NCBI GenBank assembly: GCA_036362985.1
Contig: JAYGXS010000004.1
Span: forward strand, 35,372,455-35,436,454
Direction of reading: 5' to 3'
DNA: 64,000 nt
From: Ligula intestinalis
Taxonomy: Eukaryota; Platyhelminthes; Cestoda; Diphyllobothriidea; Diphyllobothriidae
How positions within the stretch are numbered: the stretch's first letter is position 1; each line of letters opens with the position of its first letter. Under the pieces are notes generated by a model. That model did no database searches. It saw only the letters and a list, made by a program, of their open reading frames with translations, and had not been told where the DNA came from. This document shows, piece after piece, positions 33,061 to 42,820 of the stretch. The position numbers were made by a program, and so were the translations under genes.

Positions 33061-34829
33061 TATAACGCCCCCTCCACCCTCCCCCTCCCAGAGGGCCTAT
33101 AGCCTAGCTCCGCTTTATTCGCTTTTTACCTAGTGATGTCTATTGAAGGATTCTAAAAATAATAATGGTCATTGGATTTCCAGCCACACATCTACTTTCG
33201 CTGTGAGACTTAGCGGTTTTAAGCAGTATGAATAGCGTGAACTCGCTCGACAACAAACCAAGTGATCCGAAAACGGATCTAAAGCTTACGTCCTGGCAGA
33301 CTTAATAGCTACTTAATGAGAATTTCTGGTGCAATGCTATACTAGACTGGAGTTCTGTTGCCAGAGAAATGTCACTGGTTGCTAGATTAACTCTGTATTT
33401 AGTGCCTTTACAGAAGAAACTATAGTTATCCAAAAATCCTACAATCTGCAATTTTTTTAAAGATGCAACATGATTTATCGCTTTAACAAAAAATAGTTTG
33501 AGTTGTTTATGCTAAGTATTATTAGTTCAAACAATACAACGATTAGTCTTACACGATGGCTTCAAATCCGCAAACCGACCGCCCCACTGAAAAGTTCCCT
33601 TCGCGGGTATTTCTTCCGATTGGCCATAGAAGGGGTTGCAGCCGGGTTGCTGGGTGCTTCTAACGCTGCCGTTTGCCAAACGTGTCCGGCTTGCCTTGAA
33701 GTGCGATACCAGACGAAGGAATTCGGCTGGGGGCGGTATGTGAAAGGGTGTAACACTAGTTCGCAAAAGGCTCGTCATCATCGCCGTCAGGGTGGTTCGA
33801 GGCGCCAATGTAGAAAAGTGGATCGAATCATTCAAGGAAGGTCTAGATGCCATCGTTGAACTGGAAGTTAAAGCTATTGCAAGGGGCAGCCTCAAGAGAG
33901 GGTTTTTAACCCGGATTGTTGATTGCGATAGCATGTCGACTGCCCATTGGCTGGGCGAGCGCAGGCACTCGCGCTGAGCGATTACTGTTCGTGCGCCTAT
34001 CCTCTGACCGACTAGGCCTCCGATTGGTTGAAAATACTTCGGGTATTCTGTGCGTCGTAGCCGCGAGGGGGGGGGGAGGGAAATGGAGGCGGTCACCTGG
34101 AGAGACGGGGACAGTTGGGTGGGCTGATCGGCACCGTAACGAAGACCCTTGTTTATGCGTTCCTTCGCCTTGTGCGCTTGTCAGACAAGCAGCGTCAAAT
34201 CATAACACTAAAATATTCTGCTCGGAGGCCTTTAGGGTAAAGCAGCATATTATCTTCTCAGCGACAGAACTGCCTCAACTACATCTTTCTAAATAGGGAA
34301 TTGGTTGCATATCGGACACTAGCGACTTCTCCAAGAGCCTACGCCAATGGGTGCTAACAACAGCCGAGGTAGTGGCTAACCGACTAGCAAATCCAGTGCT
34401 GTGTTGTCAGAAGACGTTAACGCAGACACTATCACATTTGTGGCCGACGCCAGGTGACGATCGCATATCGCCCCCCACCACCTGGTTCCAGTTGTCTACT
34501 TCGTGCATGTCAAAACAATTTTCCCTCCGCTTACTCGACCCATGACCAATACTCACAGCCTAATTCCACTTCCCCAAGCGCAACGACCTTCGCATGCCGA
34601 ACTCGCCATGCGGGCGGCGTGAAAATGATGAGTTGTAATCACAAGACACCTATTAACCCTGTCCAACTGCACTATTTTGATTACCCATGCAATTTCATCG
34701 GCCTTACACACATGCTTGCCAAGTAGACTTGTCAAATTAAACATGGGAATATTTGCAAAATATACGAAATAATCGTAAAATCTTTGAAGGAAGTATTTTC
34801 CTTTTAAAGTCTAAGATGAGTCAAATTGT
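33061..34829. other. Unassigned, GC-richer segment at 33.5-34.1 kb
   Basis: At 33.53-34.10 kb long frames are open on both strands (189 codons on minus, 118 and 61 codons on plus). The plus-strand peptide RGANVEKWIESFKEGLDAIV is faintly like a retrotransposon gag fragment, but I cannot support it. No splice-consistent gene was seen. Confidence 0.3.
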
Positions 34830-35170
34830 TGCTGTCAATACAAACGAAAATGCGAGTCTAAGGAAGTGATTGAAAAAAAGCAGATGCGATTGCTCTGAAA
34901 AAATGTTATTTGCCCGACTTTTCGAAAACTGTCGCGGATCCGTCATCAGAGGAAACAGCAGAAACGGGTAATACATGCACACAGGTAACTATCGTCAATA
35001 AGGGCATTAATTGTCGCAAGTATGCGAAAAGCCTAGCGATTGCATCCTATAAATACCGCAACCCCTTGTGTATCAGTTATGCAGGTCTGCTACTGAGGGA
35101 TCTGTGATGGATTTAGAGACGTCAGGCGAATAAATTCTTGCCCCAGTGACCACATCTGCTTCTTTTAAAA
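34830..35170. repeat. Inverted pair of Penelope family-A terminal repeats
   Basis: Minus copy: CCU, CUGAUGA (34943-34949), degraded hairpin starting CGGAUCCGCGA, GAAAAGUC (34916-34923), GGGCAAAUAA, then the tail towards 34843 (CTTAGACTCGCATTTTCG). Plus copy: CUGAGGGAUC (35093), GAGACGUC (35116-35123), AGGCGAATAAA and CCAGTGACCACATCTGCTTC. The stretch between them (GTCGCAAGTATGCG, GCGATTGCATCC, AACCCCTTGTG) is also found just upstream of the 40.94-kb motif, so it belongs to the terminal repeat. Confidence 0.72.
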
Positions 35171-36580
35171 TTGTCACCATACATCGCTGCCGTTAAATAC
35201 GAAAAGTATAAGTTGATATAAAGTGCATATGGGGAGCTCTCTTGTAAGTAAATTCGCATCCACCCTCGAAACTGTTCTTTTTCGGTTGATTGCTTGCTTC
35301 GTGAGCCTGCAGCATTTGGCAAGAGGGAGAAACCGAGAGAGAGAAAGAGTACGCTTGATTTTGAAAGTGTTATGCCAAAATTTTAATCACGAAACTATTT
35401 CATTTCCTGTGGACAAAATACAAATTAAATAGAGTATTAAAGAAACTTACATGAAACTGTAGAAAATAGCATGTGGGTAATTCAAATTTATATATGTTTT
35501 TGGTATTTATAGGTGGGTATGTATTTCTGTTTCTTTCTGCGTAAAATTTTGCACCAGGACTGGTGGGCTGGAATGCTGATATGTCGGAGACCATGGCACA
35601 GTCGATGGAACGACTCCGTAGCGATCAATTAAAAGTGTAGGGGGTGGTCGGTCAGCAAATTGCTTAGCAGTTTAAAAGTGTCACTGTATTATAAGCTCTA
35701 CTAAAAAGCAGAAGAAAGACCGGTAGCTAAAGATAGCATTTGAAGGACGCATTTAAAAATCAACAAGCTTTCTCTAAGTTAGACTGGAAAAATAAGCGGA
35801 GCGCAGTTGAGATTGAAGGAGAAAAAGCAAACATCTATGAATTGCTAGATTAGGGCTTGAGGTACGCGAAATGAACATACCTGACGGATACAATATCGAA
35901 GTTTACGAATTTTAATGAAAAGGATTTCAGTTTGAAGAGTAAATGCGTTAACCCAACGCATTTGTGGACATATTTGCCCTCAATACTAATACAAAACCCC
36001 AAGTACCTGCCTGAGCTGTAGATCCTCAACAGAAATGAAGATTTTTCCCCTCCCTTTCCCCTAGACTAACCCCCCAAACCCTCCACGCATAACCAGCCTT
36101 TGATTATTGATCCTACCCCCCCCCTATTTCCAAGATTCGCTGTTATGATAAGACGAATATAATTCAGTGCATGTTTAACTTGTACCCCGCTCCCACATAA
36201 ATGTACTGGCTCGACGATACTTTATCAAAAGCTTACGTACGCTCGCTAGCTGCCCTTCTGAAAACTCTGATGCGAAATTTTACAACTTTACCTTTTTGTA
36301 TTTTAACTTAACTTGCCATAGCTGATTAGAAATATTTTAAGTCGCAAATCGGTGCATAAACCTGTACAACCTACGTAGAGGGCGTTCTCCTAGATACTCT
36401 GCCAGTGACACCGAACCAATTATGCCTGCCGTGCTTTAATATGGATCCCATGTTGGTTCAGCAACGTGGTCCGTTGAAGCCTTCCAATATGAATACTTAC
36501 TGGTATTGCCACTCAGACCTGTGTATATGTGTTGAAAGCATCTACCGAGGCCACTATTATCGATTTTGGATATACATTCA
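35171..36580. other. Unassigned AT-rich sequence
   Basis: No gene or known repeat was recognised. A C-rich tract (CCCCCCCCTA) is present near 36.12 kb. Confidence 0.35.
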
Positions 36581-37240
36581 ATCCTTCATCTGCGATGGAT
36601 TTCGAAACATCAAATGAATAAAAGTCTTGCCCAACGATCGCATCTTTTTCCCAAGTACTTCCTGAGACTCACACGTTGGGTCGTACTGATGTAGAGGGTT
36701 GCTCGTCAAATTCCCTCGAAAAGGCAGAGTGGGAAGCAAATCCTTTTTTTCAGCAGTCGGCAAGTCCTGTTTCGGGAAACTTTCTCTCATATACTTACTG
36801 AGAAACTTCTCGAAAAGACCGCTTTCTTGCACAACATTTTTTATAAAGGCAAATTCGTTTGCCAGCGTATCTAGCGTGCATTTTCTCCTAGGTTGTTTGG
36901 TGAGGCAGCGGACTATACTTCTGTATACATTTTTAACTTGTCCAGTCCATGTTTTCTCACGAAATACACTTCTCTGAATTGTTCCATCAGACGTAGTACG
37001 TCTAGAACGGATGGACACTCTCCAGTCTCTTTTCCAAAGTGAAGGTTAAAGCTGTGTAGCACTGATTCCCTTTATCAATGAAAGTCTCCAATCCTAGCTT
37101 TATATCTGCTAGATATCGGGCATAGGAAAAAAGGATACCTTAAAACTGGAGGGATCTTCTTGTCCTCTAGTTTCCAATGAATAAGCCACATAATAGAGGT
37201 CCCATCGCTACGCCATTGATTTAGCACTTAATCTTACCAT
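36581..37240 (-). mobile_element. Penelope-like reverse-transcriptase relic fused to an opposite-strand terminal repeat
   Basis: Minus-strand frames give NGVAM-like and YARYLADIKLGLETFIDKGN (a YADD-box relic), then IQRSVFREKTWTGQVKNVYRS, RCLTKQPRRKCTLDTLANEF, and ESGLFEKFLSKYM, the palm/thumb order of a Penelope RT. The coding strand then runs straight into the antisense of a family-A terminal motif: on the plus strand 36586-36618 reads AUCUGCGAUGGAUUUC, GAAACAUC, AAATGAATAAAAG. Stops and frame changes show decay. Endonuclease and 5' RT parts are missing. Confidence 0.8.
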
Positions 37241-40200
37241 TTATCATGTCTTGGACGCTCAAAGGGGGCTGTTGAGGTCAATTCAGCACCGCTCTCCTAT
37301 AAAAACCATGTTCTTGGCATCCTGCGTTCCTGCAACCGGTGCTTTTTTTTAGGAAACACCGGTGCGCTTACAGCAATCAGCATTCACATTTGAATAAGTG
37401 CACCAAGCCGCGAGCTCGCGCGACCGCCCACTTAGCAAACACGGCCTTGATCAACACTCGTCTCCTACCGTAATTGCCACCACCCCTTCCGGCAGAGGGG
37501 GGAGTCGAAAACATATTACCATTTGTTGCAGCGTCTGTGTCGCGCGTGCGGTGAGCCGGCGTAGGTCTTGGACGTGCAGTTGCTGACTAACTGTATCGAA
37601 TTGATCTGGTCCCAGCAACGGGCTCCTGTGAGCGAGCTTTTGTTCCTCCCTCCCCCTCCCCACCATACATTGTGAGTTTTCGCAGTGAGGGGATGTCGGG
37701 TGCGGCTGTAGGTCCTCCCGAAGTCCCCCTTGTTACCGCACTCGGGCTCCTTCTCAATCGTCCCCTCTCCGGTGGCACGTTTTTGACGTACATTTGGGAC
37801 AGATGGAATGAAGAGGTCAGTGAGGACTAAAATGACCACGCCGAAATCAGTGTCCTTGCTTTAAATGAGAGAGAGTTCAGGGATGAGTGGGGACCCGCAG
37901 TCCCTGCTGCCAATCTGGACAACCAGTGTATCACACATCTAACGCAACAGGATCACCGACCGTGGTTATACGCAGTACACTGCATATCTGATGAAATATG
38001 AAAATCGTAATTTGAGTAGGGGGTTTAACACACACTGGGAGATGTTTAGTTTGTTCATTGAGTTGACATGTGGCGCAAAATGCTGTTCACTAGAAAAGAC
38101 TCCAGTAACGATCAGTATACTGAGGCAAAAAGGAGCGGAATTAGGCCAAATCCAAAGTTTGTTGTCACCCAAGGAATGTCCTATGCTATTAAACGCTGCG
38201 GAAAAAATTTTCCATGAATGATGTACTGTAAAAGAATCTTAATAAAGATCATACACTTTTCTTAGTTATATGTGTTCAGAGAACGAACGATTCTGTTTTG
38301 CGTTCATGAAATTGAGGTAAGTGCAATTATGAGCTAAGGCATTATTATCGGAAAAGAAGAGCGAATTAAGTTCAATCAAATATATTTTCCAAATCTGCTA
38401 AGTTTTGTGAAATAAAATTAAGTAATTAACGTATAAGGCTGTAATTTGTTTTACCTCACCGAAAATAACGACCGAAAACAAGCATATATACAAACGACCG
38501 AGACATGCCGTCGATTTTCTCTGTCACGCCGTATGCAAAACATGTCCAATCATTTTTTCTCTATAGAGTGGAATGAATGAGTAGAAAAACTTGAAACGGA
38601 ATGACTTCAATATTATTTATTTTCTCAAAATCGTCGTTTATATTTTGCCACTCTGTTCTGCTTTTTTATCCTAGAACTGGGTCTAGAAGTAAACAAACGT
38701 ACTGAAAACTGCTCCGGTCTACGAAGAAAAGTGAGCTCTTTCATTTTCAGTGGAAAATCTATCCCAATGTTTAGGGAAGTCAAACGACAAGTCAAAATTT
38801 GCTGTCTCGATCTTGACTCAATCTTAAAAAAGTCAAAGTACACTGATATTCGACGCCAAAATCTGTAATTAAATCGTTTTTTAAGAGTTAACTTGTTACA
38901 GAAAGTTTTTAAATTAATTTTAGGCATATTAATTCCCAGCTTTTGTTGTAGACGTTCATTATTCTCGGCAATAAGATGGTATGTTTACGATTGCACCTGA
39001 CACATATATTCAAATTTATTAGTCAGTCATTGGCATGTCTGTATTTCAGCGTACGAAATACCCTACTCCTATCACGTCCCAATTGGCAAAATTAAGTGAA
39101 AATATGGTTGTTTTAGTCCAGTGTATTTTAGACACTACAGGAATGCAGAAACAACTGCAAATTATTACAAAAAACATCTTCGATTACGAACTGGAACTTC
39201 GGGCTGTTCGGTAACAGCCGTACTTTAGATTGCGCATAATATATAAGCATACGAATCAAAATTTTGATAAAAGGACTGTTTGCAATCATAATCCTATTAA
39301 AGTTACTTAATTTACTCGTCTCATGCATGAACAGACTTAATCTACATTAAAAATTTAGGTTTACCCAATAACCCCATTTTTAACTTTTACAGAATTTTCC
39401 GGGTCATTTCTAGGCAAGGTAATATTACCTGAGTAACTACAACAAACCTTTTTATTACGATTTTACTTTACCAGTGTAAGACTTTGGAGGCCGCAGCCCG
39501 GGCTGACTTTGCGTAGCAGGGATTTTTTGTTAAAACCCTTGGATTTCACCAGATAGGCAATCCACTGTAAATGCTCCCATCTAAGTCGGCACTTTTTTTC
39601 TGGGGCACGAGATTGATTTTTTAACGATTTCGAGTACAGATTTTTATGAAGGAAGTCAACGTGCATGCAAAGGCGTTGTCCGTTGGCAGCTGTAGCCGTC
39701 CACTGATTGAGCCCCTTTTAGATTGTCTCATGGGAACTGAAGCGCTGCCCTCAGCCAGGTCATGTTGCATTACTTGAAGCAGATGGCCAGTCGATGGAGC
39801 GAGGTCTTGCGAAACGGTTATTTTTAACAGGGCTTCCCGGAGAAGTGCTCCCGACTTCTTCTTCCCTCCTTGTGTAACGTGTGGCCTAGCGCTGAGATAA
39901 GTCACCTTCTCGCATATTCCCTCAGATGCTGTTTTTTTATTGATTTTGACTGTTGTAGATCAACATTGACAGTCTCAACTGGTTTCAATAATTTATTTCA
40001 GCACCTCATTCTGGTCCCACCAGATAGACAGCACATTTTTCCTCCTGTTTAGATTCTGAGAACTTAAAGTGTCTCACTGGAACTATTTTGGTCCATGCTG
40101 ACGCTATTTTTGACGGCGGATCAGACGTTGGTCAAGTAGTTTAGACTTAGGAATCGGTAGGGGAAAGGAAAAAGGAGAAGAAGCAGAAGCAGAAGAAGAA

Positions 40201-40800
40201 ATAGGAGGCTGTCCAATCCGAAGAAGTTTGCTCACTCAGACATCGACCCAAACATTCAATAAATACACAATTTATCCGTGTACTAGGCTGCAGGCCGCCA
40301 GTATCTGATGAGGCATTGGAGCGTTGGGTCGAAGCTGTAAATAGGTTGACTGAACTTGCAGAATAGATTGACCTGAATTGGCACAAGCTGTAAAATGGGT
40401 GCTCTGGACTCATCCACCCCAATCAGGGCAAAACAATGGGACTACGATTAACAAAAACTTGCTTGCCCAGACAATTCATTCCAAGCTAGCAAATTGCTTT
40501 CCCGACATAGAAGGCTCCACATTCAGTATTTGGATAGACCGGAAACCACAAGGAACAGCATGAGTTAACAGCTCCCCTCCCCTCTCTCCGGTCTATTAAC
40601 AACCTCCCGACCCAGGTTCGATACTGGGACTTCGTTAAGCCAAAAAAATCAGCCACTCAGGGAGCACACAGGCGAACCCATTTTCCACCGCCAATGCCGG
40701 TGAGCCTGTTGGTTGAGCAATCATCACACCGACCTCCAACACGGATGATAGCATTTCATCTGCTAACGACCCGCATGCCGATGATCAAGCCATTAGCCCG
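37241..40800. other. Unassigned, includes GC-rich 37.4-37.85 kb and an unexplained ORF at 39.5-39.9 kb
   Basis: At 37.45-37.84 kb overlapping open frames on the minus strand are rich in Arg, Gly, Pro and Ser with CpG-rich codons. This could be exonic (for example N-terminal osr sequence), but no splice chain could be built. At 39.62-39.91 kb a minus-strand frame of 94 codons (ALLREALLKITVSQDLAPST and onward) looks protein-like but matches nothing I know. The rest is AT-rich. Confidence 0.3.
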
Positions 40801-41000
40801 CCAGAGTGCAACCATAATCGACTAAAGGGAGCCGTTAGTTGCGATAGTTACGCAGTGGCGATTGCATCTTTGAACTATTGAAACCCCTTTTATATGAATA
40901 ACCCTTACTTGATACTGCCTCTGAAGCTAGGTTTGAGCTAGAAGCCGAAACGTCAGGCGCATAAAGTAACCCTGTCTACTTCGTCCTAACCACCCACCTG
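40800..41000 (+). repeat. Solo Penelope family-A terminal repeat
   Basis: It contains the subterminal block TTGCGATAGTTACGCAGTGG, GCGATTGCATC and AACCCCTTTTATATGAATAA also seen at 34.99-35.08 kb, then CUGAAG, hairpin GGUUU-GAGCUA-GAAGCC (40930-40946, one G-U pair), GAAACGUC (40947-40954), AGGCGCATAAAG. Box I is damaged. There is no coding sequence. Confidence 0.68.
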
Positions 41001-41340
41001 GTATACCAGGTTTGCTCACTGTGGACGGTAGCCATGAGGGCCAGGTAAGGTCCCGCAAGAGTTACGATTATCAGTCTACCATAATAAAACGACAATTCGA
41101 CTGTCGATTTCGACTATGTCCACCACGAACCTCAGCAGGCTGAAGCAACGCGCTGACTCCCACTGGATTAAAGTCAGAGTAGACTCGTATAGAGTCTACC
41201 CCACTCTCTCATCACTCCACAATGGACCCGATCTCAAGGCAAAAGTCGAGAAGGCCGGAGATAAAGGAGGGCACAGGCGGCTGGCGCGACTAATACTCAA
41301 CACGCGTACCAACAGCACGCATCGCTAGGTAGGCTCCTGC
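41000..41340 (-). repeat. Dispersed repeat DR1, inverted copy
   Basis: It contains TAAAGTCAGAGTAGACTCG, CACTCTCTCATC, GATCTCAAGGCAAAAGTCGA and GGCGGCTGGCGCGACTAA, the reverse-orientation signature shared with 50.95, 52.05 and 54.70 kb. The far end is lost. Confidence 0.55.
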
Positions 41341-41679
41341 ATGGGAGCGTCATAAAGGTTACGATAAGACGGAGCCACTGAGACTGACTCTCAGCCCGCA
41401 GTAAGCCACTCCACACAACAAGACACACACTGGGTCGACTGCGGCTTCCAAGTTATCTCATCAGTTGGCAACCCTCAAGGGCACGGCTTTTAGCGCGCCG
41501 CAATAGCTTCAAGCGCATCAGATTGTCTATAGTGAGGAAATAAATGCACCGACCTCACTTTCTCACCCACTGCCAGCAACAGGCCTCCGCCTAGCTGATC
41601 GGTCTCCTAAGAGTACGATCACCAGTCTACCATACTAACAGGTTGGACACACGCATGCTTCACTAAACCTAACTCTGAT

Positions 41680-41960
41680 TTGCTGATAGGAGCGAACAGA
41701 CGAGTTCCAGGAAGCAGTCTAGAATGAGAAGCTGCGATCGCTGAAACAAGGAGTCCATTGACCTGATGTTGCGGATTCTCGCTAGAACCCACGATCAGAG
41801 ACAACCGCAAATATAAAGACTGCGCACCCTGAGTCTCTATCACCCTTCCCGCGATTGGCTCCGAGGATGATGAGTTCGAGTGAGAATCCGAAAGGTCAGG
41901 CCAAAAAGCTTCTCCCGCCGCTGCTTCTGCTTTTTCCGCTTCCAGCGATCGCTCATTCTC
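41680..41960. repeat. Divergent pair of Penelope family-A terminal repeats
   Basis: Minus copy: GUCU, CUGAUCG (41792-41798), hairpin GGGUUC-UAGCGA-GAAUCC (41773-41790, one G-U pair), GCAAC in place of GAAAC, AUC, AGG, then a tail to 41690 ending GCTTCCTGGAACTCG. Plus copy: GAUGAUG (41866 region), hairpin with GAGUUC/GAAUCC, GAAAGGUC (41890-41897), AGGC, then CCAGCGATCGC. The two copies are about 70 nt apart at their box-I ends. Confidence 0.7.
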
Positions 41961-42820
41961 CTCCTTAGCTCCAGTTTATTGTAGTTGTGCGTTCAAGAAG
42001 CGCAGTTGCGGCCGGGATCGGGAGCGCTGCGCTGCGCAGCAGCAGCAGCAGAGTAGACGGAGGCGGACAGCAGAGTGTGTGCGCGCGCGCAAACACGCGC
42101 AAGGAGCCGTGTGAACTTTCTCAGCCTAGATTTCAACAGCTCCCGATACACTGCACGTGCAGGTTCGCGGCCGTTTTACTCACGCGGCGGCGGCAGCGGC
42201 GGCGGCAAGCTGTCAGCCAGGTAGCAACCGGGGGCGGTTTTGGGCGCATTATTGGGTCACTCCGCCTCCTCCTCTCTACACTATGTGCCTCCATTTTCTT
42301 CTTTGGCTGCTGCTGCTGCTGCCGCGGCTGCCGTTGTTTGCCCCTCCCCTCCCCTCCCCTCTCACGTGTTAACCGGACTGACATCGCGACTGGCCGCCGT
42401 TGCTGCCGGCCGGCCGGCCAGCCAACCAACGACGGTGGTGGTCTGCGTGTGTGCGTCTCTGTGCCGCGTCCACTACCGCGTCCTGGCAACCGAAGTACAG
42501 CTCGAGCAACTGCGCGATCACATGGACCTCTCAGTCACACACACACACACACACACACACGCAGACTTTTGCACCCGTTCCGCGTCCCCCCCCCGCGTCA
42601 AAAAGAAGACAAAATGATGCTGTGTGGGTGTGTGTGTATGTTTCAAGAAGAAGCAGATGCATCTTGCGCTGTTCATGTAAGGAAATTTTGCCGTCAGCGT
42701 TAGGTCGCGACAACATGCCCCTGCCTCCCGTCCCACCCCACCCCACCGCCAGCCCCTCCCCCACCTCCCAACCAGGTGTTGTTACATCTTCGTGGTGCAT
42801 CTTACAGCTTGGTACGTAGG
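41950..42820. other. GC-rich, CpG-rich low-complexity island
   Basis: It is markedly more GC- and CpG-rich than its surroundings, with CAG/CGG/CTG runs, GCCGGCCGGCCAGCC, CCCCTCCCCTCCCCT and an (AC)n microsatellite. Several long frames are open at once on both strands (up to 238 codons on plus), which is what such composition gives by chance. A splice-donor-like CTGTTCAT|GTAAGG lies near 42677. It may be a promoter or 5' exon of an unseen gene, but I call no protein. Confidence 0.45.
42536..42560. repeat. (AC)n microsatellite
   Basis: An uninterrupted CA/AC dinucleotide run of about 25 nt inside the GC-rich island. Confidence 0.95.

Noticed and set aside
33527..34096. 189-codon open frame on the minus strand
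   Set aside because: Frames on the plus strand are open over the same bases, no domain or splice context is visible, and the peptide resembles no family I know.
37985..38010. Hammerhead-like CTGATGAAATATGAAAATC
   Set aside because: The interval between CTGATGA and GAAA is too short for a stem II and nothing pairs as stem I.
40290..40330. Hammerhead-like CTGATGAGGC ... GTCGAAGC
   Set aside because: Box I is present but there is no stem II pairing and no GAAA; it is not associated with a terminal repeat.
41987..42703. 238-codon open frame on the plus strand
   Set aside because: Composition-driven: long frames are open in several registers and both strands in the GC-rich island. The peptide is low complexity (poly-Cys, poly-Ser, HTHTHT) and crosses a microsatellite.
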